Shown piece by piece: positions 7,604 through 15,210 of a stretch of DNA of 29,411 nucleotides. This stretch comes from Christensenellaceae bacterium (GTDB lineage: Bacteria > Bacillota > Clostridia > Christensenellales > UBA1750). The notes under the pieces were generated by a model. The model was not told the origin of the DNA. It made no database searches and worked only from the letters and a program-made list of their open reading frames with translations. Positions within the stretch are counted from its first letter, which is position 1. The number at the start of each line of letters is the position of its first letter. The translations under genes were made by a program, and so were the position numbers. The stretch covers positions 1 through 29,411 of the forward strand of contig JAITTC010000267.1 in the NCBI GenBank assembly GCA_031287285.1. The letters run 5' to 3'.

Positions 7604-7634
7604 AAAGCAGTCGTTTTAGCTGAATGCGCCGGGT

Positions 7635-9311
7635 TTATTTGAGCTCGCCGTTGTTGAGCTCGTCCAGAACCTTCTGCACTTCAGGCATCATGGACGCAAC
7701 GACCTTATCCCACTCGGCCTCGATGTCGATGCCGGGCTGCGCCAGCAGGGCGACCAGTTTTTCCTTCGAGGTAGAGCCGAAGGAGCCGTTCTTGTCTTTA
7801 TTCGGCGCGGAACCGAAGGAAACGACATAGTCGAATTCCTTGATGACCACGGGAACCTGGCCCGAAGCCATGGTGCTCCACAGCCTGTTGCGCTCTTCGA
7901 ACATGTAGGGGATCGCGTCAGGCCCGATCAGCACGGAGTTCATGACCGCGCCGCAGGCAGCGTTCGCCTCGCCAAACTCAGAGATATTCGTGAAGGGGTT
8001 CACGTAGGACTGCGTCGCCTCGTTGAATTCCCAGTTCAGCTTCACGTCCTCGGGGTTCGGGCCGGTGACTTCAAAGTCCACGCCCTCGCGGCCCCAAGCG
8101 CGCATGCGAATACCGTCGGTCGTGTGCAGGTACTCCCAGAAGTCCAGCACGCGCTCGATCTTTTCCTCGCTGATCTTGTGGCTAAGGGCGGTGACCGTCC
8201 AGTAGTCCTCGGTCTGGGTCATGTACCAGTTGCCGTCCCAGGAGGTAACGATTGCGATGCCGAAATCGGAGCGATCCTTGATGACGCCGTCTTGCAGCAT
8301 GGTGGTCGTCCAGTCGTTGAGGGAGCCGGTGACGTTGTAATCGGCAAAGGCCAGGCCGGATTTGATCATGTTCTCGGCTTCGGAAGCGTTGAAGAGCATG
8401 TTATCCTTGTAGATCAGGCCTTCTTGGTACATGTCGTAGGTGACCTTGACGCCCTGCTTGAAGGCTTCGGTTGCCGGCGGCCAAATATACTTGCCGCTGT
8501 CGTCCTTGATGTAGGAGCTGGTTTCGTTGCCTTCCGCGGCGGGCGGGCCAACGAATAGGGCAGCTGCGTGCGGGAAGCCCCAGGTGGGCATCACGAGGCC
8601 TGCGCCTGCGTCCTTATTTCCGCCGGGATCCTGCTTTAAGACCTCGCGGACCAGGTTCACCCACTCATCCCAGGTGTAGATGTCGCCTTCCTTGTAGAGG
8701 CCGACGGCCTTTGCCCAGTCCCTGCGATAGGACCAGTGCGAGGTGTAGCAGCTCTGGGCCTCCGGCGGGTTGGCGCGCATCGCGGGCCAGGAATAGAGCA
8801 CGCCGTCAACGCTCAGGGCGTCGATTGATTTAGAGCTTTCGTAGGTCTTAGTCAGGTTGGGGCGGCTTTCGTTAAAGTACTTCGCGTCCAGCGGGGCGAA
8901 AGCGCCCTGGCGGGCCCAGTCGGCGTATTGCTGCGCCTGCTGGCCCTTCAGGTCCCACCAGATCAGGTCGGGCGCATCGTCGGTCGCGACCCAGGTCGAA
9001 ATCTTCGTGTTCCAATCGCTCCAGTCGATGGGCACATAGTCGAAGCTCAGGTTGAAGAGCTCCTTAACGATCTCGTGCCGCACGTCGATGCCGTTCTTTT
9101 CCGCATTGAGCACGTTCATCGAAACCGTCAGCGGGGTGTCGTAGTTCGAACCACCCTCGGGGGCTGCGGTTGCGCCGCCCTCCGCCGGGGCGCTGGTGGC
9201 CGGCTTGTCGGTCGCGGGGGCCGCGGACTCGCCGCCGGGCGTCGGGGATTGGCAGGCTGCTATGCTCAGCACGAGCAAAAGCGCCAGGCCTAAGGTCAGA
9301 AATTTCTTCAT
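7635..9311 (-). CDS. Extracellular solute-binding lipoprotein, LplA-like (ABC carbohydrate importer)
   Basis: A 558-residue extracellular receptor of the family 1 solute-binding proteins. The N-terminus MKKFLTLGLALLLVLSIAAC is a lipoprotein signal with acylated Cys20, followed by a Ser/Thr/Pro/Ala-rich linker to about residue 55 that tethers the receptor to the membrane. The mature part resembles the large LplA-type receptors for oligosaccharides found next to LplB/LplC permeases. The ATG at 9311 follows AGGAGGAG; a longer reading to 9353 is rejected because it puts extra residues before the signal peptide. It is the third and last gene of the operon and is followed by a strong terminator. 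The substrate cannot be read from the sequence, and no glycoside hydrolase or ATPase gene is nearby. Confidence 0.85.
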   Translation of the reverse strand: MKKFLTLGLALLLVLSIAACQSPTPGGESAAPATDKPATSAPAEGGATAAPEGGSNYDTPLTVSMNVLNAEKNGIDVRHEIVKELFNLSFDYVPIDWSDWNTKISTWVATDDAPDLIWWDLKGQQAQQYADWARQGAFAPLDAKYFNESRPNLTKTYESSKSIDALSVDGVLYSWPAMRANPPEAQSCYTSHWSYRRDWAKAVGLYKEGDIYTWDEWVNLVREVLKQDPGGNKDAGAGLVMPTWGFPHAAALFVGPPAAEGNETSSYIKDDSGKYIWPPATEAFKQGVKVTYDMYQEGLIYKDNMLFNASEAENMIKSGLAFADYNVTGSLNDWTTTMLQDGVIKDRSDFGIAIVTSWDGNWYMTQTEDYWTVTALSHKISEEKIERVLDFWEYLHTTDGIRMRAWGREGVDFEVTGPNPEDVKLNWEFNEATQSYVNPFTNISEFGEANAACGAVMNSVLIGPDAIPYMFEERNRLWSTMASGQVPVVIKEFDYVVSFGSAPNKDKNGSFGSTSKEKLVALLAQPGIDIEAEWDKVVASMMPEVQKVLDELNNGELK

Positions 9312-9331
9312 GGTTCTCCTCCTCTCGATAT

Positions 9332-9359
9332 GTGAAAAGGGACCTCCCTTCACAAAGGG
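9332..9359 (-). promoter_or_regulatory. Small overlapping hairpins between permease and receptor genes
   Basis: GTGAAAAGGG (9332-9341) can pair with CCCTTCAC (9346-9353). Alternatively CCCTT (9346-9350) pairs with AAGGG (9355-9359). These mutually exclusive stems lie in the 61-base gap and might tune or stabilise the receptor message. Confidence 0.3.
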
Positions 9360-9372
9360 GCAAAAGCGGGGG

Positions 9373-10299
9373 CTATTCCTTCACGGCGCCAAGCGTCAGG
9401 CCAGACAGGAAGTAGCGCTGCAGGAAGGGGTAGAGGCACATCATCGGCAGCATCGAAACGATGATGGAACTCATCTTGATGGAGTCGCCCTGCACGTCGG
9501 GCCTGGCCTGGCCCGGCACGTTCATGGTGGCGAGCATGTTGACGTCGTTGATGATGGTGCGCAGCACGTTTTGCAGCGGCCACTTGCTCGAGGTCTTGAT
9601 GAAGAGCATCGCATGATACCACTCGTTCCAACGCTCGACCGCGTAATAGAGGGTAAAGGTGGCGAGCAGCGGCAGGCAGAGGGGCAGCAGGATGCGAAGC
9701 AGGATCGTCCAGTCATTCGCGCCGTCGATCTTGGCCGATTCCTCGAGCGAGGGCGGGATCGAGCGGAAATTATCGGAAATGATGAGCAAATACATTAAAT
9801 TGACGCCCATGGGCAGCACCATGACCAGAAGAGAGTCGGTCAGGTGCAGGTCCTTGATCTGCAGGTAGTAGGGGATCAGGCCGCCCGAGAACCACATGGT
9901 GAAAATCAGCGCAAAGCGCATGACTTTGATGCCCGGCATGCCGGTTTTCGTCAGCGCGTAGCCGCAGAGCACGGTCATCGCCATGTTATAGGCGGTGCCC
10001 AGAACTGTTACGATGACGGTGGTGCGGTAACCCGTAAAGATCAGGGAATTTTTGAAGGTGAAGGCGTAGGAATCCCAGGTGATCGCGGGCGGGATGAGCA
10101 TAAAGCCCTGGGAGCGCTGATAGATCGTGTTGGGCACGATGGAAACCAGGACTGCGTTATAGAAGGGGTAAAGAATGAGCAGCCCCCAAAGGCTTAAAAA
10201 CAGCAGGATGAAGAAATCGACCACGCCAAAGTGGCGGATGCGGTTTTTTCTGGCGACTTTATCGGTTAAGGCCTTATTGTTGATCGCGGTTTGTGCCAT
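9373..10299 (-). CDS. Carbohydrate ABC transporter permease, LplC/YtcP type
   Basis: A 308-residue inner-membrane permease with about six hydrophobic segments, the first at about residues 27-50. The cytoplasmic EAA loop that docks the ATPase (EESAKIDGANDWTILLRI) lies near residues 186-203. The sequence type matches LplC/YtcP, which pairs with LplB. It lies 14 bases after the lplB-like gene, with a purine-rich ribosome binding site (AAGGAGGG) before the ATG at 10299. It should form the membrane channel with the LplB-like protein. The ATPase is presumably an MsmX-like shared protein encoded elsewhere. Confidence 0.9.
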   Translation of the reverse strand: MAQTAINNKALTDKVARKNRIRHFGVVDFFILLFLSLWGLLILYPFYNAVLVSIVPNTIYQRSQGFMLIPPAITWDSYAFTFKNSLIFTGYRTTVIVTVLGTAYNMAMTVLCGYALTKTGMPGIKVMRFALIFTMWFSGGLIPYYLQIKDLHLTDSLLVMVLPMGVNLMYLLIISDNFRSIPPSLEESAKIDGANDWTILLRILLPLCLPLLATFTLYYAVERWNEWYHAMLFIKTSSKWPLQNVLRTIINDVNMLATMNVPGQARPDVQGDSIKMSSIIVSMLPMMCLYPFLQRYFLSGLTLGAVKE

Positions 10300-10313
10300 C
10301 TTGTTTTCCCTCC

Positions 10314-11267
10314 TTACAGAACGGCTTCCTGGCCTAGCGAGCGCACGAATAGGTTGGCAGAGAGCATCATGACGAAGTTGATGACGTTCTTAAACAGGCC
10401 AACGGCGGTGGAAAAGCCAAGGTCTACGCCGGAGGTCCGCACGAACGAGATTCTGTATATGTAGGTGTCGATGATGTCGCCCTTCTCGTACACAGGCGGC
10501 GTGTAGGTGTTAAAGACCTGGTCGAAGCCACCCTCCATGATGTAGCCCACGCGCAGCACGAACTGGATCGAGATCATGCTCACGATGCCCGGCAGGGTGA
10601 TGTTCACGATCTTTTGCCAGCGGTTGCAGCCGTCGATCACCGCAGCCTCGTAAAGGGATTGGTCGATGCCGGAAACCGCTGCCAGGTAGATGATCGTGCC
10701 CCAGCCGGCTTCCTTCCACATATCAGAAAGCACCAGCACCCAGCGGTAGATGTTGCCGTCGTAGAGGAAGTTCCAGTTCTGGCCGGCCTCGGGGTTTAGC
10801 ACCATGGCCACCTTGCGCACCATGCCCGTGGAGCCGAGCAGGTTGAGCATGATGCCTGCCAGCAGCACCCACGAAAGGAAGTGAGGGAAGGTGTAAATCG
10901 TCTGCAATACGCGGCGGTAGCGCGGCGTGTAGCACTCGTTGATGAGCAAAGCCAGGAAGATTGGGAAGGGGAAGCCCACCAGGATGCGCATGAAGGAAAT
11001 CAGAACCGTGTTGCGCAGGGCAGGCAGGAACTCGGGCTCATCCATCATGTATTTGAAGTGGGCGAAGTCATTCCAGGGGCTCGCCGCGATGCCCGCGAGC
11101 TTGTAGTTCTTAAAAGCGAGCTGAATGCCATACATCGGCATGTATTTAAACAAAAAGATGAAGACCAGCGTGGGCAAAATCATCAGGTAAATCCAGCGGT
11201 AATTGTAGATTTCCCGCCAGATATTCCTGCGCGCCCTGCGCAACCCGGCCAAAGACTGTGCGGTCAT
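10314..11267 (-). CDS. Carbohydrate ABC transporter permease, LplB type
   Basis: A 317-residue permease, first gene of the importer operon. The first membrane segment is at about residues 25-43, with about five more downstream. The EAA loop (YEAAVIDGCNRWQKIVNI) begins near residue 206. The N-terminal run of Arg and Lys followed by YRWIYLMILP is typical of LplB proteins. The ATG at 11267 follows AAGGAGGAAAGA. A good promoter lies about 60 bases upstream. It should pair with the LplC-like permease and the lipoprotein receptor downstream to import an oligosaccharide or glycan fragment; the substrate is unknown. Confidence 0.9.
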   Translation of the reverse strand: MTAQSLAGLRRARRNIWREIYNYRWIYLMILPTLVFIFLFKYMPMYGIQLAFKNYKLAGIAASPWNDFAHFKYMMDEPEFLPALRNTVLISFMRILVGFPFPIFLALLINECYTPRYRRVLQTIYTFPHFLSWVLLAGIMLNLLGSTGMVRKVAMVLNPEAGQNWNFLYDGNIYRWVLVLSDMWKEAGWGTIIYLAAVSGIDQSLYEAAVIDGCNRWQKIVNITLPGIVSMISIQFVLRVGYIMEGGFDQVFNTYTPPVYEKGDIIDTYIYRISFVRTSGVDLGFSTAVGLFKNVINFVMMLSANLFVRSLGQEAVL

Positions 11268-11329
11268 CCTTCTTTCCTCCTTCTTAGGCGCTGCTCGCCG
11301 CCTCTCTAATTTCCGTCGAATTACAATCT

Positions 11330-11358
11330 ATGTTATCCCTAGGTTATCGATCTGTCAA
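11330..11358 (-). promoter_or_regulatory. Promoter of the LplB-LplC-receptor operon
   Basis: On the - strand TTGACA (11358-11353), a 17-base spacer and TAACAT (11335-11330) form a good housekeeping promoter: a perfect -35 and a -10 matching at 4 of 6. On the + strand GTTATC occurs at 11332-11337 and again at 11343-11348, one helical turn apart and overlapping the promoter, which could be an operator. Confidence 0.65.
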
Positions 11359-11609
11359 TAAGGAACGATTTTCAAAATCCTCTTGATTTCACCGCTTCAA
11401 ATCGGGTTTTATTCTTTCTCATGGATTTACGACAAAAACCCCTTTAATAGTGCCGATCAATTCTTTTTACAGAGCCTCATTCAATCCGGTAAAAATCCCG
11501 AATTATCTATTTTCACATCCACTATAGCGTTAATATTTCAATATTTTTACTTGTACTTACATAAACGAATTACTATTTTTTTAACATTGCCGACGATGAG
11601 AAATTCACG
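11359..11609. other. AT-rich intergenic stretch without a convincing gene
   Basis: This stretch is clearly richer in A and T than the rest of the window. A 97-codon + strand reading frame (11383-11676) crosses it, but that frame has no ribosome binding site, has unlike codon use and runs through a 20-bp inverted repeat. I see no RNA gene or protein gene here. Confidence 0.5.
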
Positions 11610-11655
11610 CAACAACGAAGGCCGGCCCGTAATTTCGGGCCGGCCTTCGTTGTTG
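11610..11655 (-). terminator. 20-bp perfect inverted repeat after the aldo/keto reductase gene
   Basis: Arms 11610-11629 and 11636-11655 are perfectly complementary around a TAATTT loop, 18 bases past the aldo/keto reductase stop. There is no T tract on either strand, so it is either a terminator with an unusual tail, an mRNA 3' stabiliser or a mobile palindromic element. Confidence 0.55.
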
Positions 11656-11672
11656 TGCCTGGCGCTTTTGCT

Positions 11673-12500
11673 TTAAAAAGGGAAGCTTTCCGGGTCTGCG
11701 CCGATGCGCGCGCCCTTGTTTAGGGCAAAGATGCGCTCCATTTCAGCTTCGCTGAGTTCAAAGCCGAACAAGTCGGCGTTTTCGAGTATCCTCTCTTTAT
11801 GAACGGACTTGGGGATGTTCACAAAGCCCCTTTGCAGCCCCCAGCGCAGCACGATCTGCGCCGGGCTCTTGCCGTGCGCCGCGGCGATGGCGGCAAGGGC
11901 GGGATCACCGAGCACCTTGCCCCGCCCGAGCGGGCTCCAGGGCTCAAAGACGATGCCGTTCTTCTGGCAGAACGCAGCAAGCTCGGTTTGGCTGAGCTCC
12001 GGGTGGCACTCCACCTGGTTGACGGCGGGTTTGATCTCGCAGCTGCGCAAAACATCCTCTAAGTGGTGGATGTTGTAGTTCGAAACGCCGATGGAGCGCA
12101 GCTTTTCGCCCCTTTGCAGCCTTTCGAGCACCGACCAGGCCCGCAGGTAGCCCCTTTCTTCGCGCACGGGCCAGTGGATCAAAAACAGGTCGATGTAGCC
12201 GATGCCGAGCTTCTTTAAGCTCTCTTCAAAGGCCGCTTCTTCCTCGTGGTCGCGGATGCGCTGGTTCCAGAGCTTGGTCGTCACGAAGAGTTCCTCGCGG
12301 GGGATGCCGCTTTCGCGAACGGCCTTGCCCACGCTCTCTTCATTGCCGTAATAGGCGGCCGTGTCGATCAGGCGATACCCGGCGTCGAGCGCCCAGCGCA
12401 CGGCGTTGTAGGCTTCCTCGCCTTGGGCCTTGAATACGCCAAGCCCCAAAATCGGCATCTCATAGCCGCTCGAAAGCTTTACTCGGCTTTGCAAGTTCAT
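11673..12500 (-). CDS. Aldo/keto reductase
   Basis: A 275-residue NAD(P)H-dependent aldo/keto reductase of the AKR5/2,5-diketo-D-gluconate reductase-like group. The catalytic tetrad is visible: D46 and Y51 in LIDTAAYYGNE, K76 in TTKLWN and H109 in FLIHWP. It reduces small aldehydes or ketones in the cytoplasm; the physiological substrate is unknown. Its ATG at 12500 lies five bases past the iscU stop, and its ribosome binding site GAGGAG sits in the end of iscU, so it is almost certainly translated from the isc transcript. That placement is unusual and hints at a role in aldehyde or redox stress alongside Fe-S cluster assembly. Confidence 0.88.
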   Translation of the reverse strand: MNLQSRVKLSSGYEMPILGLGVFKAQGEEAYNAVRWALDAGYRLIDTAAYYGNEESVGKAVRESGIPREELFVTTKLWNQRIRDHEEEAAFEESLKKLGIGYIDLFLIHWPVREERGYLRAWSVLERLQRGEKLRSIGVSNYNIHHLEDVLRSCEIKPAVNQVECHPELSQTELAAFCQKNGIVFEPWSPLGRGKVLGDPALAAIAAAHGKSPAQIVLRWGLQRGFVNIPKSVHKERILENADLFGFELSEAEMERIFALNKGARIGADPESFPF

Positions 12501-12505
12501 TGGCT

Positions 12506-12931
12506 TTACTCCTCGTCTTCGTCCTCCTCGACGTTGGGCTTTGAGAAGCCCTCGGGCAGGGGGATGCCGTTCTTGTTAAAGTAGTCTTCCAGAGCGGTTT
12601 TAAGGGCCTGCTCGGCCAGCAGCGAGCAGTGCATCTTCACGGGGGGCAGGCCGTCGAGCGCCTCTGCCACCGCCGCGTTGGTGAGCTTTAGGGCCTCCTC
12701 AATCGTCTTGCCGATGACCAGCTCCGTCGCCATCGAGCTCGTCGCGATCGCGGCGCCGCAGCCGAAGGTCTTGAACTTGACGTCGGTAATCACATTATCG
12801 TCAATCTTCAAAAACATTTGCATGATGTCGCCGCACTTGGCGTTGCCCACGGTGCCCTGGCCCGAGGCGTTTTCGATTTCCCCTACGTTTCTTGGGTGCA
12901 TGAAGTGATCCATTACCTTTTCGCTATACAA
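12506..12931 (-). CDS. iscU: Iron-sulfur cluster assembly scaffold protein IscU/NifU N-terminal type
   Basis: A 141-residue scaffold on which [2Fe-2S] and [4Fe-4S] clusters are built from sulfur supplied by IscS. The three cluster-ligand cysteines are C33 in AKCGD (with Asp35), C58 in FGCGAA and C102 in MHCSLL. The C-terminus ends in an acidic tail (EEDEDEE) not needed for the fold. The gene overlaps the 3' end of iscS by eight bases, so translation is coupled. The order iscR-iscS-iscU is the usual clostridial arrangement. There is no HscA/HscB or ferredoxin gene here. Confidence 0.95.
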   Translation of the reverse strand: MYSEKVMDHFMHPRNVGEIENASGQGTVGNAKCGDIMQMFLKIDDNVITDVKFKTFGCGAAIATSSMATELVIGKTIEEALKLTNAAVAEALDGLPPVKMHCSLLAEQALKTALEDYFNKNGIPLPEGFSKPNVEEDEDEE

Positions 12932-14102
12932 GCTGAACGCCTCCCTTTTCTTGGTTGAACAGCGGCGACATCTGCCGGAGCCGCTCGACGATTTTGACGA
13001 GTTCTTCGACCGTCGTATCGATTTCTTCCCTGGTGTTGTCTTTGGATAGGGTCAGCCGCAGGGATCCGTGCGCGATCTCGTGCGGCAGACCGATGGCCAG
13101 CAGCACATGAGAGGGATCGAGCGAGCCCGAGGTGCAGGCGGAGCCGGACGAAGCCGCGATGCCGGCCAGATCGAGCAGCAAAAGCAGGGATTCCCCCTCG
13201 ATGAAGCGGATGCAGACGTTGACGTTGCCGGGCAGGCGAAGCGTTGGGTGGCCGTTGAGCCTCACATCGGGAATCCTTTCGAGCAGGCTCTCAATGAGGT
13301 AGTCCCGCAGCTCGGTTTCCCGGCTAACGCTCGCGTCGATTTCCCTTGTGGCAAGCTCGATGGCGGTGCCAAGGGCCACGATGCCGGGCATGTTCTCGGT
13401 TCCGGCCCTGCGGGAACGCTCTTGCCCGCCGCCGTCGATGAGGTTTGCAAGGCGCAGCCCCTTGCGGACATAAAGGGCCCCGATGCCCTTGGGCGCGCCG
13501 ATCTTGTGGCCGGAAAGCGAGAGCATGTCGATATTTTGGGCCTTTACGTCGATCGCCATGTGGCCGATGGCCTGCACGGCGTCGGTATGGAAGGGAACAC
13601 TCTTGCTCTTGCAAAGCGCGCCGATTTCAGCAATGGGCTCGATGGTGCCGATCTCGTTGTTGGCGGCCATGATTGAAACCAGGATCGTGTCTGGGCGGAG
13701 GGCCTTTTCCAGGCCTTCAAGGCTGATGAGGCCGAATTGGTCGACCGGCAGGTAAGTAATCTCAAAACCCTCTTTCGCCAGGGTTTCGCAGGTGTGAAGC
13801 ACCGCGTGGTGCTCGATTGCGCTGGTGATGATGTGGCCCTTGCCGGCCCTGTGCGCCACGCCCTTGATGGCCCAGTTATCGGCCTCGCTGCCGCCTGAGG
13901 TGAAGTAGATCTCTTCCTTGGTGGCGCCCAGTGCCTTGGCGACCTTTTCGCGGGCCTCCTCGAGCTTTTGCTTGGCCTCGCGGCCGGTCGAGTACACGCT
14001 GGAGGGGTTGCCAAAATCGTTTTGCAGCGTGGGCAGGATGGCTTCCAATACCTCGGGGCGGACCTTCGTGGTCGCCGCGTTGTCGAGATAGATTTTGTTC
14101 AT
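12924..14102 (-). CDS. iscS: Cysteine desulfurase IscS/NifS
   Basis: A 392-residue PLP enzyme that removes sulfur from cysteine, forming alanine and an enzyme persulfide for Fe-S cluster assembly. Landmarks are the N-terminal YLDNAATTKVRPEVLEA, the PLP lysine K200 in LSGHKIGAPKG and the persulfide Cys323 in SSGSACTSG on the long mobile loop of class I enzymes. The ATG at 14102 lies 42 bases downstream of iscR. The 3' end overlaps iscU. The length is normal. It may also supply sulfur for tRNA thiolation. Confidence 0.95.
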   Translation of the reverse strand: MNKIYLDNAATTKVRPEVLEAILPTLQNDFGNPSSVYSTGREAKQKLEEAREKVAKALGATKEEIYFTSGGSEADNWAIKGVAHRAGKGHIITSAIEHHAVLHTCETLAKEGFEITYLPVDQFGLISLEGLEKALRPDTILVSIMAANNEIGTIEPIAEIGALCKSKSVPFHTDAVQAIGHMAIDVKAQNIDMLSLSGHKIGAPKGIGALYVRKGLRLANLIDGGGQERSRRAGTENMPGIVALGTAIELATREIDASVSRETELRDYLIESLLERIPDVRLNGHPTLRLPGNVNVCIRFIEGESLLLLLDLAGIAASSGSACTSGSLDPSHVLLAIGLPHEIAHGSLRLTLSKDNTREEIDTTVEELVKIVERLRQMSPLFNQEKGGVQLV

Positions 14103-14144
14103 GGCTCAATGCCTCCTCTGTTGTTTGGCTCGCGGCAATGCCGC

Positions 14145-14594
14145 CTAAACGCTGAGTTTTTGGGCCTCTTCGCCGCAGAGCACGGCGGGGGAGGGTTCGG
14201 TCAGCAGATCCTGCAGGGTGATGGAGATCAAAACATCGTTTACCCCGTCGTGGATGCGCTGCCAAAGGCTATGCATCGCGCAATTCGTGGCGTTTTCACA
14301 CTGCTCCTCGTCGAGTACGCAGCTCGCCGGGGCCGTCGGGCCTTCCAGCGCCGTGATCACCGCGTAGGCTGAGATTTCATTCGGGGGCTTGGCCAGCTCG
14401 TAGCCGCCCTGCGCGCCCCGGATCGACTTCACCAGCCCCGCGCGCCGCAGGGGGGCGATGAGCTGCTCGAGGTAGGCTTCCGGCACGCCCTGCCGCCCGG
14501 CAATCTCCTTGACCGAAAGCGGGCCGCTGCCAAAGCGCAGCGCAAGCTCATACATCGCCCGCACGCCGTAGCGCCCCTTTGTGGAAAGCTTCAT
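14145..14594 (-). CDS. iscR: Rrf2-family regulator IscR
   Basis: A 149-residue Rrf2 repressor, first gene of the Fe-S operon. The winged-helix DNA-binding domain begins with MKLSTKGRYGVRAMYELAL. The likely cluster ligands are C92, C99 and C105 with H108, almost superimposable on C92, C98, C104 and H107 of E. coli IscR, so it can probably bind a [2Fe-2S] cluster and repress its own operon when clusters are plentiful. The ATG at 14594 follows GGAGGGG; a longer frame to 14624 has no better site. A promoter with a palindrome between its hexamers lies about 50 bases upstream. Confidence 0.92.
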   Translation of the reverse strand: MKLSTKGRYGVRAMYELALRFGSGPLSVKEIAGRQGVPEAYLEQLIAPLRRAGLVKSIRGAQGGYELAKPPNEISAYAVITALEGPTAPASCVLDEEQCENATNCAMHSLWQRIHDGVNDVLISITLQDLLTEPSPAVLCGEEAQKLSV

Positions 14595-14640
14595 TTCGTC
14601 CCCTCCAATGCCGAGTGAAATCATCGGATTTTATGGCTTT

Positions 14641-14669
14641 AGAATAGCACGGCCCCTCGCGGCCGTCAA
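14641..14669 (-). promoter_or_regulatory. isc operon promoter with internal palindrome
   Basis: On the - strand TTGACG (14669-14664), a 17-base spacer and TATTCT (14646-14641) form a good promoter. Between and overlapping the hexamers is the inverted repeat ACGGCC-6-GGCCGT (14649-14666), well placed as an operator. It does not resemble the E. coli IscR consensus closely, so assigning it to IscR is inference. Confidence 0.6.
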
Positions 14670-14699
14670 GCTATTCCGATTCATTTTATAGGATTTTAA

Positions 14700-14950
14700 C
14701 CTTCTGCATGCCCGGCGCGGGCTTTGAATTCGCGGAAGGCATTCCGCAAGCGGAATGCCCTTGAATGAAGGCGCGAAAAGCTATTGCTTTTCGCGCAAAG
14801 GCGGGGGAGCAACTCCCCCTGCACCCCTTCCGGGGCTGGCTGCGAGCAGCCATTGCTTTGCGAAACGCCCGAGGTTTGGCGTCGCTATGCAAAACGGCCA
14901 CGGCCGCCGCAAAAGGGGCAAGAGGCAATCAATTCAGCCGCTGCAAGCGA
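14700..14950. repeat. Hairpin-rich non-coding stretch
   Basis: At least four inverted repeats follow one another: 14738-14746 with 14751-14759 (9 bp), 14771-14781 with 14786-14796 (11 bp, perfect), 14803-14809 with 14813-14819 (7 bp) and 14837-14842 with 14845-14850 (6 bp). Several frames are open on both strands, but none has a ribosome binding site or recognisable product. It looks like a mosaic interspersed repeat distinct from arrays A and B. Confidence 0.5.
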
Positions 14951-14974
14951 CAAAAACCCGTAAGCGCCACCATC

Positions 14975-15111
14975 ATGCCCTCGCCATGTTTTTCTCGCCG
15001 CTTCGTGTTGGGATGGCTTACCAAACAGGCTGATTTTGGCGCTGGTCCTCGCCGTGAGCGCGGTGGTGATCCCGGGCGCCGTTTGGGCCATCGCTAGGGA
15101 CTTTCTTTAAA
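14975..15111 (+). pseudogene. Possible remnant of a small membrane protein (frameshifted)
   Basis: One frame ending at the TAA 15109-15111 encodes a good membrane helix, LILALVLAVSAVVIPGAVWA, then IARDFL and stop. Just upstream a different frame encodes MPSPCFSRRFVLGWLTKQ, a basic, start-proximal-looking segment. Joining them needs a single-base frameshift near 15030. No ATG or GTG opens the helix frame directly. This could be a degraded small membrane protein or a chance match; I do not recognise a family. Confidence 0.3.
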
Positions 15112-15210
15112 AAAGGGCGGCGGGAAAGAGAGCATCGTCCCTACGAAAAGCGGAGCGATGCGGAAACCGCAATGACGGGCAAAAGACGAGGACATGGCTG
15201 CACTTCTTCA

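Noticed and set aside
9312..9353. Longer N-terminus for the LplA-like receptor
   Set aside because: It would place 14 polar residues before the lipoprotein signal; the ATG at 9311 has AGGAGGAG upstream.
11383..11676. 97-codon + strand frame in the AT-rich stretch
   Set aside because: No ribosome binding site, atypical composition, and its last third runs through the 20-bp inverted repeat and into the aldo/keto reductase end.
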